Below, in pieces: positions 8,832-16,751 of a DNA stretch of 61,800 bases. Source of the DNA: an uncultured Microcaldota archaeon (GTDB lineage Archaea; Micrarchaeota; Micrarchaeia; Burarchaeales; Fermentimicrarchaeaceae). The translations under genes were made by a program, and so were the position numbers. Positions within the stretch are counted from its first letter, which is position 1, and each line of letters begins with the position of its first letter. The notes under the pieces are model-generated. The model did not search any database. It was given only the letters and a program-made list of their open reading frames with translations, and was not told the DNA's origin. Where the stretch lies: positions 1 to 61,800 of the forward strand of contig CAISET010000033.1 of the NCBI GenBank assembly GCA_903884505.1, read 5' to 3'.

Positions 8832-10103
8832 TCACTCCCACCATGGTTTCTTCCTCTTGGCAATGCCTGGTGTCCAGTCATCCATATTCTTGTTCATCAA
8901 ATCAGGAGCGTCGTCATCCAGCAACGGGCTCCTGCGCCTTGAGGGTTTCCACTCATCCATGTTCTTGTTCATCAGGTCGGAATTGCCCTCTGGGATGAAG
9001 TCCTTCCATTTTTCGTGTTTCCCTTTTGTTTGCCTTGGCTCCTCTCCTCCGGCAGGTGGCGGGCCCTGCTCATCTGGTCCTGAACCGGTGAACTCATCGC
9101 CTCCAGCTTTCCTGCGGGACAACTCGGCAGCCAGCCACGGCTTGATAAGTTTCGCTGCAACGTATGCGATGGCCAAGACAAGGCAGCCGATGAGAACCCC
9201 AAAGACAAGGCTCCTAAACTCATTTATAGCTAAAAATGCGGCCAGAAGTATTGCCACTGACCATATGCTGATGACTTCCCGCTTCTTTTTCACGAGATTG
9301 TCCCATGACTGCACCAACAGCCAGGTGGCGGCCCCAAGAAACAGCCCGGTGAGAATGCCTGCAACGAGCGGATTAACGAATTGAGTGCCAGCAGCTGCGG
9401 GAGGCGGTGTGACGCTAGCCTGCGGAGTCGCCTGCCCTATCACTTCGGGTGTGTTGCTAACCTGAGGGGTTGGCTGTCCTATCACTCCTGGCTGCAAAGG
9501 AGGTACGGGAGTCGCGATAACGCATACGCCTGCATTTCGCATCCCAGACCCGCAGCGAACATCTGAATCTGCCCTCTGACCATCGTCAATGCAGTTTAGG
9601 CCGCTTCCGGCAGGGCACTGCTTGCAAACCTCCCTCTGCAATGTCCTATTCTCCATCCTGCCTTGGGTTGCGTTGTTGTCAAGGAAGAAAAACACAACGC
9701 TGCTTTGGTTTATGTTCAAGGGTTGGGCATAGCCTGCGGTGTAGGTTTCACTGATGGTCTTGAATGAATATGGCCCTATATCAACAGTCTGCTCTTTTCT
9801 GGCACCACCAATGATGTATTGCACCTTTACTTTTATTGGCGCACTTATCTGGCTTACCAGGTCAAAGGAATCGGTGTACTGGTATGTCAGCAGTTGCACC
9901 TCGCGGCCTTTGAGATGGACAAAATTCTCAATATGCACTGGGTCTGGTACGGGCTGATTGTCAATGTATAGGACACTAGTTTGAACCTGGTAGGGTTGGG
10001 ATTCCATGTATTGGCAGGATTGCGCTGATGCCAGGCAGGTTAGGGCCAGGATTAGGAGAACAAGGAGGTTAAACTTCACCAGGTTCGCGTTAAACTTCTT
10101 CAT
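8832..10103 (-). CDS. Secreted/membrane-anchored protein with duplicated cytoplasmic motif
   Basis: The protein has about 423 residues. It begins with a signal peptide (KFNLLVLLILALTCLASA), followed by an extracytoplasmic region of about 190 residues with several cysteines and a Pro/Thr-rich linker. Three hydrophobic segments lie near residues 247-330. The charged C-terminal tail contains the same octapeptide DLMNKNMD twice, each followed by a Trp (DEW, DDW). ATG 10103 has a GGGTGG ribosome site; a GTG nine bases earlier is the alternative. No family was recognised. The repeated tail motif looks like a docking peptide. It is the last gene of the operon that contains the AAA+ ATPase. Confidence 0.75.
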   Translation of the reverse strand: MKKFNANLVKFNLLVLLILALTCLASAQSCQYMESQPYQVQTSVLYIDNQPVPDPVHIENFVHLKGREVQLLTYQYTDSFDLVSQISAPIKVKVQYIIGGARKEQTVDIGPYSFKTISETYTAGYAQPLNINQSSVVFFFLDNNATQGRMENRTLQREVCKQCPAGSGLNCIDDGQRADSDVRCGSGMRNAGVCVIATPVPPLQPGVIGQPTPQVSNTPEVIGQATPQASVTPPPAAAGTQFVNPLVAGILTGLFLGAATWLLVQSWDNLVKKKREVISIWSVAILLAAFLAINEFRSLVFGVLIGCLVLAIAYVAAKLIKPWLAAELSRRKAGGDEFTGSGPDEQGPPPAGGEEPRQTKGKHEKWKDFIPEGNSDLMNKNMDEWKPSRRRSPLLDDDAPDLMNKNMDDWTPGIAKRKKPWWE

Positions 10104-10113
10104 CTTTACCACC

Positions 10114-10314
10114 CTAGGGAGAACTGGGCGGCTTTCTCACCCAGCATTTTGCGATGTATTCCACGCCGCCCCAGGCATGCAAGCCTATGAGTTTTCGGGC
10201 CGCATAGGCTGCCACTTCTTCGTGCTTGGTGCTGCCGCCAATCCGCTCAATATCATTCCATCTGTCCACGCCAATCTTGTCTATTTCGGCTTTCTCACGG
10301 GTTATATTTTCCAT
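10114..10314 (-). CDS. Small hypothetical protein
   Basis: A 66-residue soluble protein (it contains RWNDIERIGGSTKHEEVAAY) preceded by GGTGATG at good spacing to its ATG. It lies 12 bp after the AAA+ gene and 10 bp before the membrane-protein gene on the same strand. No domain was recognised. Confidence 0.6.
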   Translation of the reverse strand: MENITREKAEIDKIGVDRWNDIERIGGSTKHEEVAAYAARKLIGLHAWGGVEYIAKCWVRKPPSSP

Positions 10315-10326
10315 CCCACATCACCT

Positions 10327-11457
10327 TCACGCATAGGCCCCATCCTTCCTTCTCTTGTCTTTGTAGATTTTGATGTCCTCAGCCAACTCCGAGAAAAGCT
10401 CACCAAACGGGCCGAATTCCACATTACACTTCTCATCAAACCACTGCGCCCCAGACGGGTTGTAGGTCTTGAGATTTCCAAGCACGTCTGCCTGCCCTAT
10501 TTCCACAACCGCTCCCTTATCCACGCTCTTCAGGTAGCAGAAATGCGTGGCTCGGTGGCAGAAGTTCTTTATGTCAGCGCAGGAGCAGAATTCGGACTTT
10601 TCCGCAAGCTCAGTAAAGTCAATGCCGGAAAGTGGCTTCTCTTTCAGGTAGTATTCAAAAAGTTGCTTCCGGGAGCTCTGGTCTGGCAGGGGTATGTAAA
10701 CGATATTATCCAGCCTCCCAGGCCGGTAAAAGGCCGGGTCCACGCGCTCAGGGTAGTTGGTCGCGCCTATGAACACGAACTCGTCTTCTGCGCAGTGCCC
10801 ATCCAGCTGGGAGAGGATGTAGTTGGTCATTGACTCGTCCAAGGAGAAGATGACTCTTTTCTTGACTATCAGCTCCAAGTCGTCTAGGAACAGGACTGCC
10901 TTCTTCAGCTTTCTCGCAATGTCGAAGAGCCTGAAAACACTTTCCGAGCTGTCAATCACTGCCTTCGGGTTGTGCACGAATGACACTCCCATGTGATCGG
11001 AAATGCAGCGGGAAAGGAGGGTTTTTCCACAGCCCGGAGGCCCGTAGAGCAAAACGTTCTCCTTTTTTGAAATTCCAAAGCGGCTCCTCAGGCTATCCAG
11101 CCCAGGGGCCTGCGGACATATGTGCGTTGTGAAATGCTTCTTTACGCCCTCATAGCCTACAAAGTCGTTGAGGGAGAGGCGCTTGCCGGTATATTTGGTC
11201 TGCAGGTAGCCAAAGGCGTCTGAGAGAGTGTTCGGCTCGCAGGAGTAGAACGGTTCGAGCTCGCGGAGCATCTCAGGAGAGAAGAAATTGGCCAGCCACT
11301 CGGCTATTCTAAGCTTGTTTGCCACCACGCTCTGGATGGAACTGTAGCGGAATTCCCTGCTAAGGATTGTCTTGAAGTCCTCTGGGCAGTCTCCAAGGTA
11401 CATTTTCTTCTTCCCTTCTACAGTATTCAGGTAAAGTGGCTCAACCATCTCACTCAC
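10327..11457 (-). CDS. AAA+ ATPase (CDC48/PAN/FtsH-like module)
   Basis: A 376-residue protein. The N-terminal half (about 1-130) is unfamiliar. It is followed by one classical AAA module: Walker A GPPGCGKT near residue 139, Walker B AVLFLDDLE, sensor 1 GATNYPERV, and the second region of homology with an arginine finger, FYRPGRLD. The single AAA domain and the PAN/CDC48-like motifs suggest an unfoldase or remodelling role acting on a specific partner. It overlaps the upstream basic protein by 4 nt. The DLMNKNMD-tailed membrane protein in the same operon is a candidate partner. Confidence 0.85.
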   Translation of the reverse strand: MSEMVEPLYLNTVEGKKKMYLGDCPEDFKTILSREFRYSSIQSVVANKLRIAEWLANFFSPEMLRELEPFYSCEPNTLSDAFGYLQTKYTGKRLSLNDFVGYEGVKKHFTTHICPQAPGLDSLRSRFGISKKENVLLYGPPGCGKTLLSRCISDHMGVSFVHNPKAVIDSSESVFRLFDIARKLKKAVLFLDDLELIVKKRVIFSLDESMTNYILSQLDGHCAEDEFVFIGATNYPERVDPAFYRPGRLDNIVYIPLPDQSSRKQLFEYYLKEKPLSGIDFTELAEKSEFCSCADIKNFCHRATHFCYLKSVDKGAVVEIGQADVLGNLKTYNPSGAQWFDEKCNVEFGPFGELFSELAEDIKIYKDKRRKDGAYA

Positions 11458-11735
11458 CTCTTGCGTTTCCTCTTTCTCATCCTCTCCAGCAGGCGCTTCT
11501 TTATCCGCTCCCTCTTCCCTCTGGACATGTCTTCATACCGTTTGCGGGAATAGGCCATGCCCATGCAGGAAACTTTCTCCTTGTTTATGCCGAAGGTGCG
11601 AACCGCCTCTTCGTCCAGGCGCGCCTCGTTTGCCTCCTCCCCCTCCTTGAGCTGCGCTCTCCTTTTCTCGCGTTTCTTGTACTTGCGCACCATCTCCTTG
11701 AGGATTCGAATTTCCCTTTCGGTCAGCCCTGTCAT
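11454..11735 (-). CDS. Highly basic small protein
   Basis: A 93-residue protein rich in Lys and Arg (C terminus RERIKKRLLERMRKRKRKR), helical and highly charged. Nucleic-acid binding or an intrinsically disordered adaptor is plausible. It overlaps the genes on both sides by 4 nt (ATGA), which supports it as a translated operon member. No family was recognised. Confidence 0.65.
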   Translation of the reverse strand: MTGLTEREIRILKEMVRKYKKREKRRAQLKEGEEANEARLDEEAVRTFGINKEKVSCMGMAYSRKRYEDMSRGKRERIKKRLLERMRKRKRKR

Positions 11736-11962
11736 CTCCCTCTCCTCCTGTCCGGGCCAAACTCCACCCCGACAAACTTCTTCGAGGACTTGATGAGCTC
11801 CCTGAAAACTTCCGCGAAGGTCTGCTTGGCTTCATTCATGTCCGTGCCCGTGACCTTAACGTAGCCATATGGCCCGGAAGCCTCGACCACTGCCCCCTTC
11901 GGCCTTGGCGGCTCAAACTCTGGCGGAACGAACTCCTCGTCTGCATTGTTGCGTTTGCGCAT
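11732..11962 (-). CDS. Small hypothetical protein
   Basis: A protein of about 76 residues with an acidic, proline-rich N terminus (EEFVPPEFEPPRPKG) and a C-terminal half that could form a small alpha/beta fold (GYVKVTGTDMNEAKQTFAEV). It is the first gene of the minus-strand operon. ATG 11962 is preceded by GGAGGGG; the upstream TTG (11968) is less likely. A TATA-like box lies near 12000. Confidence 0.65.
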   Translation of the reverse strand: MRKRNNADEEFVPPEFEPPRPKGAVVEASGPYGYVKVTGTDMNEAKQTFAEVFRELIKSSKKFVGVEFGPDRRRGR

Positions 11963-11996
11963 TTGCAATCCCCTCCAGCAACAGTTTCGGCTTCTC

Positions 11997-12067
11997 GGCT
12001 TATTAATCTTCCTTGAAATAGTTAATAAAATATGTTAATAATAGCATAAGAAGTAAAGCTTAAATAC
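11997..12067. promoter_or_regulatory. Divergent promoter region (AAA+ operon / CARF gene)
   Basis: This AT-rich region separates two divergent operons. On the minus strand ATTAATAAG near 11998-12008 is a TATA candidate for the operon starting at 11962. On the plus strand GCTTAAATAC (about 12057-12067) sits about 29 bp before the ATG at 12092, fitting a leaderless transcript. Confidence 0.5.
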
Positions 12068-12091
12068 TCGCTCATCTGTAATGATAGCCAT

Positions 12092-12733
12092 ATGAAAGTG
12101 CACGTGATGACAGTCGGCTTCACTTCCGAGATTTTCACAACCTTCATCAGGCATGGCGCAGACAAGGTTATCGCCATCCGCTCCAAGAACCGCGATCCTC
12201 AGACGGACAAGGCCCTGGACGAGCTCGGGCGCGTGCTGGGAAGGGGGCACGTGGAAGTCATAGTGCCTGAGAATGAAGAGTCATTCGCTTCTCTGGTGAA
12301 GCAGTTCATCCGCGTTCTAAGTTCCATTCCTGACGGGGCTGAAGTGTTTGTCCACATTGGCGGAGGAATGAGGCACCTTGCCGCGGCCCTTCTCTACGCA
12401 ACCATGTTCATCAGCCGCCGCGTGACTATCGTGTCAACTTCCCGCCTTCCGAAAGGGGGCAAGCTAGTCTTTGAGCACGAGACGTTCCCGAACATTCCGC
12501 TTCACTTGAAGTTGAGCGACGCAAAGTTGGAAGTTCTGCGCAGAATTAGCAAGCCGATGAAACTAGTTGAGGTAGTCGGCGAAAAACTTAGTGAGAAGGA
12601 GAAGAGGCGGGAGATGCCGCGGGTTCACCGGCTGCTGAAGTCGCTTGCAGAAGACGGGCTAGTGGAGTATGAGCCCAAGGGCAAGACGTACAGGAAAACG
12701 ATGGCGGGGGAGTTTGCGGTACAACTGAAATAG
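12092..12733 (+). CDS. CARF-domain winged-helix regulator (Csa3-like)
   Basis: A 213-residue protein. Residues 1-125 form a Rossmann-like CARF domain: a first strand MKVHVMTVGFTSE with a ligand-loop feel, and the signature HIGGGMRHLAAA near residue 88, equivalent to the GGxR/T motif of Csa3 and Csm6 sensors. Residues 145-213 form a winged helix (LEVLRRISKPMKLVEVVGEKL, then a recognition helix and wing). The family binds cyclic oligoadenylates or related nucleotides and controls transcription. No CRISPR array or cas gene is visible in the window. A nuclease gene follows 10 bp downstream. Confidence 0.78.
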   Translation: MKVHVMTVGFTSEIFTTFIRHGADKVIAIRSKNRDPQTDKALDELGRVLGRGHVEVIVPENEESFASLVKQFIRVLSSIPDGAEVFVHIGGGMRHLAAALLYATMFISRRVTIVSTSRLPKGGKLVFEHETFPNIPLHLKLSDAKLEVLRRISKPMKLVEVVGEKLSEKEKRREMPRVHRLLKSLAEDGLVEYEPKGKTYRKTMAGEFAVQLK

Positions 12734-12743
12734 GAGTGATTTG

Positions 12744-13289
12744 ATGAAGGTTCACGCCGAGAAGCTAAAATCTGGCTTCGAAGGAAGCATAATAGACCTA
12801 GAAACGGTTGGCGACTTCGATAACCGTTTCTCTGATTCTAGAAGGTACGCTGGGATCAGACCAGTAATCTTCGGTTTCATATGCGCTGACAGGCTTGAGG
12901 TACATTGCGCTAAATGTCCCGCGTCCATTAAAAGACTGAATAAGAAAATAGGATCTCTTATTAATGAACTGGGAAGACCATTTTATGCTTTCAATTCCGA
13001 TTTTGAAAGAGGGGTTCTGTTTTACAGTCTTGATGGGAAGGTCAATTTTGAGAAAGAACTGAACCGTGAAACTTATGAAAAGAAGGCATCGGTGGTTTCG
13101 GGGCTTGAAATAGCCCAATACGGAGATCCTTTCCATGATAATGGGAAGGCGTGTATGGATGCTTGGAGAAGAGGGGAGATAGACAAGGCAATCGCGCACA
13201 ACCGCAGCTGCTTGCTAAAGGAGCGCGATATTTTGTTAAAACGGGGGAGTAGGCCCTCCGAGAGCATGAAATTTGTTAAGGTCGATTAA
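12744..13289 (+). CDS. Predicted DEDD-type 3'-5' exonuclease (RNase H-like fold)
   Basis: A protein of about 181 residues. IIDLETVGDF near residue 17 supplies the D-x-E pair of exonuclease motif I, AFNSDFERG near 80 resembles motif II, and AHNRSCLLKERD near 150 resembles the motif III H-N...D pattern seen in YprB/RNase_H_2-like nucleases. The match is to short motifs only, so the catalytic call is inferred. ATG 12744 has GGAGTGA upstream. Tight linkage to the CARF regulator suggests one transcript and a joint function. Confidence 0.62.
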   Translation: MKVHAEKLKSGFEGSIIDLETVGDFDNRFSDSRRYAGIRPVIFGFICADRLEVHCAKCPASIKRLNKKIGSLINELGRPFYAFNSDFERGVLFYSLDGKVNFEKELNRETYEKKASVVSGLEIAQYGDPFHDNGKACMDAWRRGEIDKAIAHNRSCLLKERDILLKRGSRPSESMKFVKVD

Positions 13290-13369
13290 ATGGTCCACTA
13301 GCATTTATGGCGAATTGCCTTATACAAAAGTATATATTATAATAGTCATCTAATAATTACGGTGGAATA

Positions 13370-13669
13370 ATGCCAAAATGGTCTAAAGACGACATCGAAT
13401 CCGTCCGCAAGCTCCTCACGCACCCAAACTGGGCGATGCTGAAGCTGCTCGCTGACGGCAAGCCTAGAACGAAGAAGGAGATTTACGCCGAGCTCGGGAA
13501 GAAGTTCACCAGGAAGACGCTGATTATCTCCCTCCACACGCTCTCGGTGGAGCTCGGGGCCCTGAAGCCGGTCATCGTCCCGGGGAGGGCGGGGCACGAC
13601 ATGGCTTATACGCTTACTGATGCTACACGTAATTTCGTAGCGACTATAAGAAAACTAGAAAAGAAATGA
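13370..13669 (+). CDS. Winged-helix DNA-binding protein
   Basis: A 99-residue single-domain wHTH. The sequence NWAMLKLLADGKPRTKKEI gives helix 1 and the turn, then a recognition helix and a wing ending in AYTLTD. It is a paralogue of the 114-residue protein at 21950: the two share the N-W-x(3)-K-L-L-x-D-G-K start and the C-terminal LEK helix. A GGTGG ribosome site and an AT-rich TATA region (13328-13340) precede it. It probably controls the adjoining nuclease-like gene. Confidence 0.78.
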   Translation: MPKWSKDDIESVRKLLTHPNWAMLKLLADGKPRTKKEIYAELGKKFTRKTLIISLHTLSVELGALKPVIVPGRAGHDMAYTLTDATRNFVATIRKLEKK

Positions 13670-13687
13670 AAATGCTTGGCGGGTGGA

Positions 13688-14602
13688 ATGATGGATCTTT
13701 ACAAAATCGATGGTGGCAAGGCAAAGTATTTCAAGCCAAAGGAATTGACCGGCCCCAAAGGGGAGAAGGAACTGCAGGGCCTGGTCGAGAAGAATCTCAA
13801 GGAGCTTTTCGGTCTGACGTTCATAGAATCCGAGCTTAAGCTCCAGCGAAAGGAACCTGACACGCTGGCCTTCGATGAGGAAAATGGGCGGGTCGTTGTA
13901 ATCGAATACAAAGCCGATACTGATCCCGGCATGCTAGTCCAGGGGCAGGCCTATTACATGCTGGTTCTCGAGAATAAAGAACTCATCAAGCTCAAAGTGG
14001 AGAAGAAGCTCGGAAAGGGGGTTGATATCGATTGGGGTTCTACCCGGGTATACTTCATTGCCAAGAGATTCGATGATTTTTCAATTCTCCTGGCGTCCAG
14101 CAAGGGTGCGCCCTACGAGCTGTGGGCCTACGACCTGTACGATGGCTTCATCGCATTTAATAAGATCGAAGAGAAAAAATCGCGCATTGCGTATAGCACA
14201 TTGGTTCAGGGGCAGAGTCCAAAAATGGAGAGGCTTAGCAAAGAGATTCAGACATATGACCTCGATTACCATCTAAAGAAAACGAAGGAGGAGCTTCGCA
14301 ACGTGTTCGAGCAGTACCGCAGCGCAATAACGGCCTTCGGCCCTGAAGTCGTTGAGGTTGTCGACCAGAAGACAGGAATCACCTATCGGAACAACAAGGT
14401 CAGCTTCGTGTTTTTTAAGTTCGGCGTAAAATGCTTGGACGTGCAGTTCAAAGAAAAGGGAGGATTTGTGGATCCGAAGGGCCTGTCAAGAGACATAAAA
14501 AGCAACGAATGGGGATATGAACGCTTGGTTAAGGTCGATTCGGCGGTCCACTTCGATGACATAATGTACCTGCTTAGGCAGGCTTACGAAACGACACTTT
14601 GA
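13688..14602 (+). CDS. DUF5655 / NucS-like PD-(D/E)XK protein
   Basis: A protein of about 304 residues. The N-terminal half has the NucS/DUF91-like nuclease core: ESELKLQRKEPDTLAFDEEN followed by VVVIEYKAD, giving the P-D...E-x-K catalytic set near residues 60-80. The C-terminal 120 residues match the DUF5655 pattern (VQFKEKG, then VDSAVHFDDIMYLLRQAYE). Proteins of this layout are common in archaeal and bacterial accessory regions as predicted DNA-binding nucleases. ATG 13688 or 13691 is preferred over an upstream TTG. Confidence 0.75.
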   Translation: MMDLYKIDGGKAKYFKPKELTGPKGEKELQGLVEKNLKELFGLTFIESELKLQRKEPDTLAFDEENGRVVVIEYKADTDPGMLVQGQAYYMLVLENKELIKLKVEKKLGKGVDIDWGSTRVYFIAKRFDDFSILLASSKGAPYELWAYDLYDGFIAFNKIEEKKSRIAYSTLVQGQSPKMERLSKEIQTYDLDYHLKKTKEELRNVFEQYRSAITAFGPEVVEVVDQKTGITYRNNKVSFVFFKFGVKCLDVQFKEKGGFVDPKGLSRDIKSNEWGYERLVKVDSAVHFDDIMYLLRQAYETTL

Positions 14603-14617
14603 AAGGAGGGTGATTTG

Positions 14618-14773
14618 ATGCCAAAGAGTGGGGATTGTGCGAAGTGCGGACAACCGCGCAATTTGTGTAAGCGATGCAAGAAGTGCGGAAAGATGTTCTG
14701 TGATTACTGCTGCGTGGGGAGCGGCGGGTGCCCCAACTGCGGTGCCGCATACCACGATCTCGAACGCTTCTAA
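14618..14773 (+). CDS. Small double zinc-ribbon protein
   Basis: A 51-residue protein with ten cysteines arranged as CAKC, CKRCKKC, CDYCC and CPNC, plus a histidine near the C terminus. It probably binds two or more zinc ions. An unusually good ribosome site (AAAGGAGGGTGATTTG) lies before the ATG. It starts 15 bp after the NucS-like gene, so it belongs to that transcript. Role unknown; such ribbons often bind nucleic acid or protein. Confidence 0.75.
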   Translation: MPKSGDCAKCGQPRNLCKRCKKCGKMFCDYCCVGSGGCPNCGAAYHDLERF

Positions 14774-14805
14774 AAAGGGGAGAAGGAACTGCATTATTTG
14801 CAATA

Positions 14806-14816
14806 AGGCTTATATT
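14806..14816 (+). promoter_or_regulatory. TATA box of the secreted-protein gene
   Basis: AAGGCTTATATTCG contains a TATA box centred near 14811, about 28 bp before GTG 14839. That spacing fits a leaderless transcript starting at this GTG and supports that start over the longer open frame. Confidence 0.5.
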
Positions 14817-14838
14817 CGGCGGAAGCCAAATTTTGGGC

Positions 14839-16680
14839 GTGGGTTGCAAGTTCTCAATCGCCACTTTCATTCTCACAGTCCTATTCCTGGTCAGCACGGG
14901 TTCGCCGCTGGCAAATGCTGCTGCGCCCGCCCCAGGGGGCGGCGTGAGCATAGACAACGTTAGCATCGCAGGGGCGGACGGGGGCGGAGTTGGCATAGTC
15001 CAGGGCCACACCTTCACCATAGAAGTGACGGTTACTAATCACGGGAGCCGCGCGAGGGACGTTTTCGTGAGCGCCGTCCCCCCTCTTTACACCGCCATTA
15101 TCGACACGGACGTCGACTCCCGCCTCACCCAGCTCGAGGCAGGGGAGACGCGGACCTTCACCATACCTATGAAGGTGATGAATTCGCCGCTCAGGGGCTT
15201 CTTCTACACCATGGGCGATGCGAGCAGCGGCGGAACCTACCTCTTCGACCTCTCGACGAGCGGCGCAGATGCCACGCTCTACGTCAAGCCCACGGCGGGG
15301 GGCGCGTTCACGAGCATTGCCCAGTACGCAACTGCCATAGGGTACGGCGGAGCCATTACGGGATTCAGCATGACGCTTGCCAAAACCATGGTGCAGGAAA
15401 ATAAGCCCCTCGCATATGCGATATATTCTGACGCAGGAGGGAGCAGCTACTCGGAAGTGAAGGTGGCGGCGGGCCCGGGCGTCGTCCCCATCCCGATAAC
15501 CTCGGCGAATGAGCAGGCGAGCACCCTCACCCAGGACGTCGCGGGCTATTACATGCCCCTTTTCGGCCCCGTTGGCGAGGGGCTGTCCTTCGCCCTCTTC
15601 TACCGCGGCCTTGAGGAGACAGGGCTGGATTTCGTGAACGCGGAATACGATTATATCCTCTCCCTGATGGACCGCTGGCAGCAGGAGGCTGAAGACTCGG
15701 AAACGCAAATTGTCCTGACGACAATAACCGCGCGCAGCGAGGGGAATAGCATTCGCTACTTCGCCAGGATTAGGAACGCCGGGATGCCGATAACCGATGC
15801 GCTTGTCTGCCCGCAGACTGCCACTGATGAATACGACTGCGTGCGCACGAGGCGGCTCGCGCCTGGGGAGGCTGACATCAACACCTTCACGATCGCTGCC
15901 CCGGACAGCTCCGCGGACATAAGGCCAGTGCTCAGCTACGTTGACAGCAGCTGCAGGGTGCGGAACGTCGTGCTGGGCATAAACACCGCGAACGTCCAGC
16001 TGAGGAAGCACAACCCGAACATTATCGACCAAATCGGGTGCGGCCTGTTCGGATGGCTTGGGTGGAGCTGCACCGAACCCGCGAACATTGAGAGCCCGCC
16101 GGAGAATGCGACAATGCCCGCATTCCTCGCTTCTAGGAGCCCGCCGCCAGACTGCAGCCCCGTGGTGCCGGAGCCGACACCCAGCCCGACACCCGAGCCT
16201 TCCATCAGCATTTCAGCCCCTGATATGGTCCGATGCCGCCAGGAAGGGCTTGGCGACGTTTTCTACTGCTGGTACCCACCGCCGACAGAGTACAAGCCGA
16301 ATGTCCCTCAGATTGGCTATGATGTTGCTGCGGAAACCGACGTCGCAAACCTTATGTATGACCTCGAGTGCAATGACGGCGGCGAAAATTTCACCACAAC
16401 CAGGGATGAGGTAACGACCGGTGATCTGGTTCTGGGAACCGGTACGGTCACGCGCGGAGGCGACACTACAATCTACGCCAGCCTCGAGGACGAGCATGGA
16501 GAATACTATTCGGTTCTTCCGCTCTTGAGGCAAGGGGAGCGCGTGCATTTTGAGATGGACGTGCATGCCGAATCTTTGCCCAAGCATCTGAATTGCACCG
16601 TCGCTTTCCTATCTTCGGGAAACGTTGTGCTCGAGGTGAAAAGGGCGAAAATTGACATCGTCGAGGGTGAAACGGGCTAG
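14839..16680 (+). CDS. Large secreted surface protein with CARDB-like domain
   Basis: The protein has about 613 residues. The signal peptide includes FSIATFILTVLFLVSTG and ends near ANA. The first mature domain (VSIDNVSIAG, then EVTVTNHGSRARD) resembles CARDB/NEW3-type beta-sandwiches. The middle is large and unfamiliar. A Pro/Thr/Ser linker (PEPTPSPTPEP) near residue 455 precedes a cysteine-containing C-terminal domain. No C-terminal membrane segment is visible, so it is probably secreted or surface-attached through partners. TTG 14833 is an alternative start. No enzyme motif was recognised. Confidence 0.72.
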   Translation: MGCKFSIATFILTVLFLVSTGSPLANAAAPAPGGGVSIDNVSIAGADGGGVGIVQGHTFTIEVTVTNHGSRARDVFVSAVPPLYTAIIDTDVDSRLTQLEAGETRTFTIPMKVMNSPLRGFFYTMGDASSGGTYLFDLSTSGADATLYVKPTAGGAFTSIAQYATAIGYGGAITGFSMTLAKTMVQENKPLAYAIYSDAGGSSYSEVKVAAGPGVVPIPITSANEQASTLTQDVAGYYMPLFGPVGEGLSFALFYRGLEETGLDFVNAEYDYILSLMDRWQQEAEDSETQIVLTTITARSEGNSIRYFARIRNAGMPITDALVCPQTATDEYDCVRTRRLAPGEADINTFTIAAPDSSADIRPVLSYVDSSCRVRNVVLGINTANVQLRKHNPNIIDQIGCGLFGWLGWSCTEPANIESPPENATMPAFLASRSPPPDCSPVVPEPTPSPTPEPSISISAPDMVRCRQEGLGDVFYCWYPPPTEYKPNVPQIGYDVAAETDVANLMYDLECNDGGENFTTTRDEVTTGDLVLGTGTVTRGGDTTIYASLEDEHGEYYSVLPLLRQGERVHFEMDVHAESLPKHLNCTVAFLSSGNVVLEVKRAKIDIVEGETG

Positions 16681-16751
16681 TCCTTCTGAGTTTTTCTCTC
16701 GATGTGCTTAAGGAGGACCTTCAGGTAGTAGTTCGGAGCGGTTCCGGCAAG

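Noticed and set aside
8485-9384. Long open frame (299 codons) opposite the zinc-finger and membrane-protein genes
   Set aside because: It runs antisense across two well-supported genes with signal peptide, membrane helices and ribosome sites, and has no recognisable domain.
14881-16032. 383-codon antisense open frame
   Set aside because: It is a GC-rich shadow of the secreted-protein gene; its Arg/His/Val-heavy composition is typical of reverse-frame artefacts.
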